Origin: Pseudomonas lurida
GTDB lineage: Bacteria; Pseudomonadota; Gammaproteobacteria; Pseudomonadales; Pseudomonadaceae
NCBI RefSeq assembly: GCF_002563895.1
Contig: NZ_PDJB01000001.1
Span: 4,757,501-4,821,500, forward strand
Reading direction: 5' to 3'
DNA: 64,000 nt
The notes under the pieces are model-generated. The model did no database searches and was not told the origin of the DNA. It saw only the letters and a program-made list of their open reading frames with translations. Positions 63,795-64,000 of the stretch are shown here, piece by piece (position 1 is the stretch's first letter; each line of letters begins with the position of its first letter). The translations under genes and the position numbers were made by a program.

Positions 63795-64000
63795 AGCGGC
63801 ATGTCGGCGGCGGCTTCGGGGACGAACAGGTAGCCTTTGCTGCGAATGGTCTTGATCAGCCGCGGGTGGATCGGGTCGTCGCCGATTTTCGGGCGAATGC
63901 GTGAAATGCGCACATCGATCGAACGGTCCTGGCCGTCGTAGCCGATGCCGCGCAGGGCGATGAAGATTTCTTCGCGCGACAGAATGCGCCCGGCGTTCGC
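63791..64000 (-). CDS. rstA: RstA-type response regulator, C-terminal 69 residues only
   Basis: Runs off the right edge. The 69 visible residues are the end of an OmpR-type winged helix: SREEIFIALRGIGYDGQDRS, VRISRIRPKIGDDP and TIRSKGYLFVPEAAADMPL. Receiver domain outside the window. Stop overlaps the rstB start by three bases. Confidence 0.88.
   Translation of the reverse strand, partial: ANAGRILSREEIFIALRGIGYDGQDRSIDVRISRIRPKIGDDPIHPRLIKTIRSKGYLFVPEAAADMPL

Overview
The window looks like chromosome of a fluorescent Pseudomonas (P. fluorescens group). Evidence: high GC, the plsX-fab-rne gene order, etfBA facing etf-QO, dctA-araC-phoQP, Pseudomonas-only small proteins, and many REP/REPIN hairpins built on GTGGGAGCGGGCTTGC. 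No rRNA, tRNA, CRISPR array, insertion sequence or prophage was seen. Both ends cut genes: a thiolase at the left (start present, 3' part missing) and an rstA-like response regulator at the right (only its C-terminus present).

Layout. 1-5.3 kb: thiolase, a 31-codon small ORF, a cytochrome c, then a minus-strand triad of ATP-grasp, alpha-E and transglutaminase. 5.3-12 kb: a candidate small RNA, then small hypotheticals, RraB-like, START, YkgJ, MocR-type regulator, OmpA and DUF4398 lipoproteins and a binding protein. 12-15.9 kb: etfA, etfB and divergent etf-QO, the electron exit from acyl-CoA dehydrogenases, with a PsrA-like operator beside the etf-QO promoter. 16-21.6 kb: the most accessory part, with a large probable effector ending in a kinase domain, an AraC regulator with a divergent alcohol dehydrogenase, and an IclR regulator. 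21.8-26.1 kb: L-arabinose transporter araFGH behind an SDR dehydrogenase. 26.3-33.3 kb: GNAT, MFS and small proteins, then an operon of GntR regulator, ADP-ribosylglycohydrolase, NCS1 permease and PfkB kinase that looks like uptake and breakdown of an unidentified nucleoside-like compound. 33.4-36.9 kb: DUF1285, DUF4823, moaA, TetR and an RgsA-like sRNA.

37-54.2 kb is core: yceD-rpmF-plsX-fabD-fabG-acpP-fabF-pabC-mltG-tmk-holB-tatD (phospholipid and fatty acid initiation, folate, murein, DNA replication) on the minus strand, divergent maf, then rluC-HAD-sppA, and rne with a roughly 700-nt leader. pilZ, expected between holB and tatD, is missing.

54.3-64 kb: a MocA-like and an XdhC-like molybdenum-enzyme maturation pair, dctA with a sigma-54 promoter, an AraC regulator with palindromic operators shared with dctA, phoQ-phoP behind four perfect 11-bp-spaced PhoP-type half sites, a phosphopantetheinyl transferase, and an rstB/rstA-type two-component pair.

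Strongest leads: the structured sRNA at about 5.49 kb, the kinase effector with a degenerate hrp-box-like motif, the repeated GGCGGATATCCGCC operator around dctA, the fourfold PhoP box, the REP-encoded tail of TatD, and the pilZ loss. All product calls come from reading the sequence; no database search was run.
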